A stretch of 64,000 nucleotides of DNA, taken from Palsa-506 sp963836355. GTDB lineage: Bacteria; Actinomycetota; Actinomycetes; Streptosporangiales; Streptosporangiaceae. The translations under genes and the position numbers were made by a program. Shown one piece after another: positions 61,655 to 64,000 of the stretch (the stretch's first letter is position 1; each line of letters begins with the position of its first letter). The DNA is taken from the NCBI GenBank assembly GCA_963836355.1, contig CAWIJO010000010.1:186001-250000 (forward strand). Direction: 5' to 3'. The notes under the pieces were generated by a model. It was not told the DNA's origin. It searched no databases and worked only from the letters and a program-made list of their open reading frames with translations.

Positions 61655-61671
61655 AGTCGAAAAGGTGGACG

Positions 61672-62748
61672 ATGCGGAAAGCGACAATCGCGGCGGGGGC
61701 AGCCGCTGCCCTGCTGCTGGCGGCGGGATGCGGTTCGTCCGCAGGGAACTCGTCGGCCGCGGGCAGTTCCGGCGGGGCCGGCGGCTCCGGCGGCTCCGGC
61801 GGGCAGGTCACGCTGAAGCTCGGGTTCCTGGCAAACATCACTCACGCCACCGCGCTGGTTGGGGTGAATAAGGGCATCTTCACCAAGGATCTCGGCAACG
61901 GCGTCAGCTTGAAGCTGACGCCGTTCAGCACCGGCACCGAGGAGGCCACTGCCCTGCTGGCCGGCCAGCTTGACGCCGCCTATGTCGGGCCCAACCCGGC
62001 GATCAAGGCCTGGCAGACCTCCGACGGCAAGCTCATCAAGGTCATCTCCGGAGTCGCATCCGGCGGTGCCGCGCTGGTCGTCAGGAAGGGCATCAGCAGC
62101 GCCGCCCAGCTGAAGGGCCTGCCGCTGGCGACCCCGTCGCTCGGCAATACCCAGGACGTGGCGCTGCGGTACTGGCTGAAGAAGCACAACCTGACCACCA
62201 CCCAGACCGGCGGCGGGGATGTGCCGATCAAGCCGACCACGCCGAACTCGGCTGCCGTGCTCGCGTTCACCTCCGGCCAGCTGGCCGGCGGCTGGAAGCC
62301 GGCCCCGTACGACAGCGAGATGGTCGCGGCCGGCGGTCATGTGCTGGTCAACGAGGCCAGCCTGTGGCCGAAGGGCCAGTTCGTCACCACCAACCTGGTC
62401 GTCACGCAGTCCTTCCTCGCCGCGCATCCGAGCGCCGTGAACGGCCTGCTCAAGGGCCAGATCGAAGCGAACGACTTCATCAAGGACAACCAGGCCGCCG
62501 CGGAGACGGCCGCCAACGCGGAACTGACCTCGGTGCTCGGCAAGGGCCTCAAGCCGGACACTCTCGCCGCGGCGTTCAAGCAGATCAAGTTCACCAACGA
62601 CCCGATCGCGTCCTCGCTGATCGCCGACGCGTCGGATGCGGTGGCTGTCGGCTTGCTCAAGCCGGTCAGCAACCTGAATGGGATTTACGACCTCGGTCCG
62701 CTCAACAAGCTGCTGCAGGCAGCAGGGGAACCCACGGTGAGTTCATGA
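61672..62748 (+). CDS. Solute-binding lipoprotein of a sulfonate/nitrate/taurine-type ABC importer
   Basis: 358 aa. Lipoprotein signal with lipobox LAAGC (C20) and a Gly/Ser-rich linker. Ligand-binding fold of the SsuA/TauA group: KLGFLANITHATALVGVNKG, FSTGTEEATALLAGQLDAAY, VGPNPAIKAW and LPLATPSLGNTQDVALRYWL. AAAGGTGG precedes the ATG at 61672. Binds an oxyanion or alkanesulfonate outside the cell. Sulfonate is favoured by the sulfur genes elsewhere in the window, but that is inference. Followed by the ATPase gene with ATGA overlap. Confidence 0.9.
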   Translation: MRKATIAAGAAAALLLAAGCGSSAGNSSAAGSSGGAGGSGGSGGQVTLKLGFLANITHATALVGVNKGIFTKDLGNGVSLKLTPFSTGTEEATALLAGQLDAAYVGPNPAIKAWQTSDGKLIKVISGVASGGAALVVRKGISSAAQLKGLPLATPSLGNTQDVALRYWLKKHNLTTTQTGGGDVPIKPTTPNSAAVLAFTSGQLAGGWKPAPYDSEMVAAGGHVLVNEASLWPKGQFVTTNLVVTQSFLAAHPSAVNGLLKGQIEANDFIKDNQAAAETAANAELTSVLGKGLKPDTLAAAFKQIKFTNDPIASSLIADASDAVAVGLLKPVSNLNGIYDLGPLNKLLQAAGEPTVSS

Positions 62749-63590
62749 GCATGTCGAACGGCCGGCTGACGCCCCCGGACGCACGTCCGGGGGCGTCAGC
62801 CTTCCCGAATCTGACCATCGTCGCCGAGCGCGCGGCTGAGCCCGCGCCCGCCGCCGTCCGGCTGACCGAGGTCTCCAAGGTCTACGGCCAGGGACGGGGG
62901 GCGGTGCAGGCGCTGGACAAGGTCTCGCTGTCGGTCGCGCCGGGCGAGTTCGTCTGCATCATCGGCGCGTCCGGCTGCGGCAAGAGCACCCTGCTCTCGC
63001 TGGTGGCCGGCCTGGATCACGTGACGTCCGGGCAGATCGACACCGGCGGCCAGAACGTCACGATGATGTTCCAGGAGCCGGCCCTGTTCCCCTGGCTCAC
63101 CGCCGCGAAGAACGTCGAGCTTGCGCTGCGCGCCCGCGGCGTGCCGAAGGCGGAACGCCGGGCCACGGCGGTTGAGCTGCTGGAGACCGTGCACCTCGCC
63201 GGCTTCGGCGACAAGCGCCCGCACGAGCTGTCCGGCGGCATGCGGCAGCGGGTCGCGATGGCCCGCGCGCTGTCCCAGGACGCCGACGTGCTGCTGATGG
63301 ACGAGCCGTTCGGCGCGCTGGACGCGATGACCCGCGACCTGCTGCACGACGAGCTGGAGCGGATCTGCGCCGAGCGGACGCTGAGCGTGCTGTTCGTGAC
63401 GCACAACGTACGCGAGGCCGCCAGGCTCGGCGACCGGGTGGTGGTGCTGTCCAGCCGGCCTGGCCGGGTGATCGAGGAGTACGACGTGCCGCGGGCGGGG
63501 GAGCGGCGGATCGACTCCCGTGAGGTCGCCGAACTGGCCGCCACCATCACCGACCGGCTGCGCGAGGAGATGAGCCGCCATGGCAACTAA
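62745..63590 (+). CDS. ATPase of the sulfonate/nitrate/taurine-type ABC importer
   Basis: 281 aa. Walker A IIGASGCGKSTLLSLVAGLD, Q-loop MMFQEPALFPWLTAAKNV, signature HELSGGMRQRVAMARALS, Walker B VLLMDEPFGALDAMTRDLLH, H-loop LFVTHNVREAARL. Typical SsuB/TauB/NrtD type. ATG at 62745 overlaps the binding-protein stop; an ATG two codons later is possible. Codons 7-19 form a strong hairpin in the mRNA (listed separately). No other start lies between the hairpin and the ATPase core. Confidence 0.92.
   Translation: MSMSNGRLTPPDARPGASAFPNLTIVAERAAEPAPAAVRLTEVSKVYGQGRGAVQALDKVSLSVAPGEFVCIIGASGCGKSTLLSLVAGLDHVTSGQIDTGGQNVTMMFQEPALFPWLTAAKNVELALRARGVPKAERRATAVELLETVHLAGFGDKRPHELSGGMRQRVAMARALSQDADVLLMDEPFGALDAMTRDLLHDELERICAERTLSVLFVTHNVREAARLGDRVVVLSSRPGRVIEEYDVPRAGERRIDSREVAELAATITDRLREEMSRHGN
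62764..62801 (+). promoter_or_regulatory. Very stable hairpin at the start of the ATPase gene
   Basis: GGCTGACGCCCCCGGACG and its exact complement CGTCCGGGGGCGTCAGCC are separated by CA only, giving 18-bp arms. Lies 20 nt after the ATPase start codon. Probably lowers ATPase expression relative to the binding protein, or protects its mRNA. Confidence 0.75.
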
Positions 63591-64000
63591 GACGCAGCCG
63601 TCCGCCATCGAGGGCCTGGACCGGCTGGAGCTCGGCGGGCGGCCGGAGCAGCGCGGCCCGGCGCGGATCGCACGGTCGGCCTGGACAGCGGCCTGGCCCA
63701 AGCTCCTCGCGATCGCGCTAGTCCTGGTCATCTGGCAGCTGATCCACCTCACCGGCTGGAAGTCAGCCGTGCTGAAGGGCCCGACCGTGGTGCTGCCCGA
63801 TCTTTGGCACCAGCTACATCACGCCCTGCTATGGCAGGCAATCGGGATCACCCTGCGCCGCGCCGTCGTCGGCTATGCGCTGGCGCTGGTGATCGGCTCG
63901 GTCGTTGGCGTCCTGGTGGCCAGGATCCCGCTGCTCCGCGCGGGGGTTGGCTCGATCATCACCAGCCTGCAGACCATGCCGTCGATCGCCTGGTTCCCCT
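63580..64000 (+). CDS. Permease of the sulfonate/nitrate/taurine-type ABC importer (runs off the right edge)
   Basis: First 140 residues. A cytoplasmic N-terminus precedes the first helix LLAIALVLVIWQLIHLTGW, then GYALALVIGSVVGVLVARIP and TSLQTMPSIAWFP, the BPD inner-membrane signature region of SsuC/TauC permeases. The ATG at 63580 lies inside the ATPase gene (11-bp overlap), so translation is coupled. The C-terminus is outside the window. Confidence 0.92.
   Translation, partial: MATKTQPSAIEGLDRLELGGRPEQRGPARIARSAWTAAWPKLLAIALVLVIWQLIHLTGWKSAVLKGPTVVLPDLWHQLHHALLWQAIGITLRRAVVGYALALVIGSVVGVLVARIPLLRAGVGSIITSLQTMPSIAWFP

Noticed and set aside
1..64000. tRNA, rRNA or insertion sequence genes
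   Set aside because: Intergenic regions were read on both strands and none shows tRNA arms, rRNA segments or transposase motifs.

Overview
The window is a 64 kb piece of a high-GC actinomycete chromosome. The evidence is very GC-rich coding with many GTG/TTG starts, a WhiB regulator, an Lsr2-type nucleoid protein, OpcA next to glucose-6-phosphate dehydrogenase, a SufR-led SUF operon, heme A synthase beside an ABC-2 exporter, and an acVLRF1-type release factor. No rRNA, tRNA, CRISPR array, insertion sequence or phage gene was seen, so this looks like ordinary chromosome with some accessory modules. The order within the actinomycetes cannot be fixed from the sequence alone.

Layout. 1-5 kb: assimilatory sulfur reduction (ferredoxin sulfite reductase, a zinc-ribbon miniprotein, APS reductase CysH, sirohydrochlorin chelatase), followed by a partial AidB-like acyl-CoA dehydrogenase. 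A candidate leader peptide and 21-bp direct repeats lie upstream. 5-11 kb: housekeeping and surface genes (phosphoribosyltransferase, WhiB, Lsr2-like protein, MscS channel, acetate permease) and a broken TrkA/RCK protein. 11-18 kb: pentose-phosphate operon pgl-opcA-zwf-tal-tkt on the minus strand. 18-23 kb: heme A synthase, EamA exporter, ABC-2 exporter pair, and a DUF559-like protein among several short tandem repeats. 23-32 kb: amine/polyamine catabolic cluster on the minus strand (glutamine-synthetase-like ligase, aldehyde dehydrogenase, SDR, PuuD-like hydrolase, S10 carboxypeptidase, copper amine oxidase), headed by a collapsed permease gene. 33.8-40.6 kb: sufR-B-D-Rieske-C-S-U-T. 40.7-42.6 kb: leuA with a leucine leader peptide. 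42.7-49.8 kb: Calvin-cycle module. Here prk, a NarL-type response regulator and a GAF histidine kinase on the plus strand run tail-to-tail into cbbR-cbbL-cbbS-cbbX (red-type form I RuBisCO and its activase) on the minus strand. 50-57 kb: SseB-like protein, acVLRF1, ABC-F ATPase, small HTH protein, enoyl-CoA hydratase, ABC exporter. 57-61 kb: a frameshifted SDR, a sulfotransferase-like protein and a frameshifted GH15 glucoamylase/trehalase. 61-64 kb: lipoprotein and a sulfonate/nitrate/taurine-type ABC importer that runs off the end.

How the parts fit. The sulfite/APS reductase genes, siroheme chelatase, SUF assembly and the terminal ABC importer form a sulfur acquisition and Fe-S theme. The pentose-phosphate operon supplies transketolase and the pentose phosphates that phosphoribulokinase and RuBisCO need. 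The most interesting unit is the carbon-fixation module with an embedded two-component system. A second theme is damage: five genes show internal deletions or frameshifts (TrkA-like, permease, SCO6745-like, SDR, GH15), which means either gene erosion or consensus errors in the assembly.
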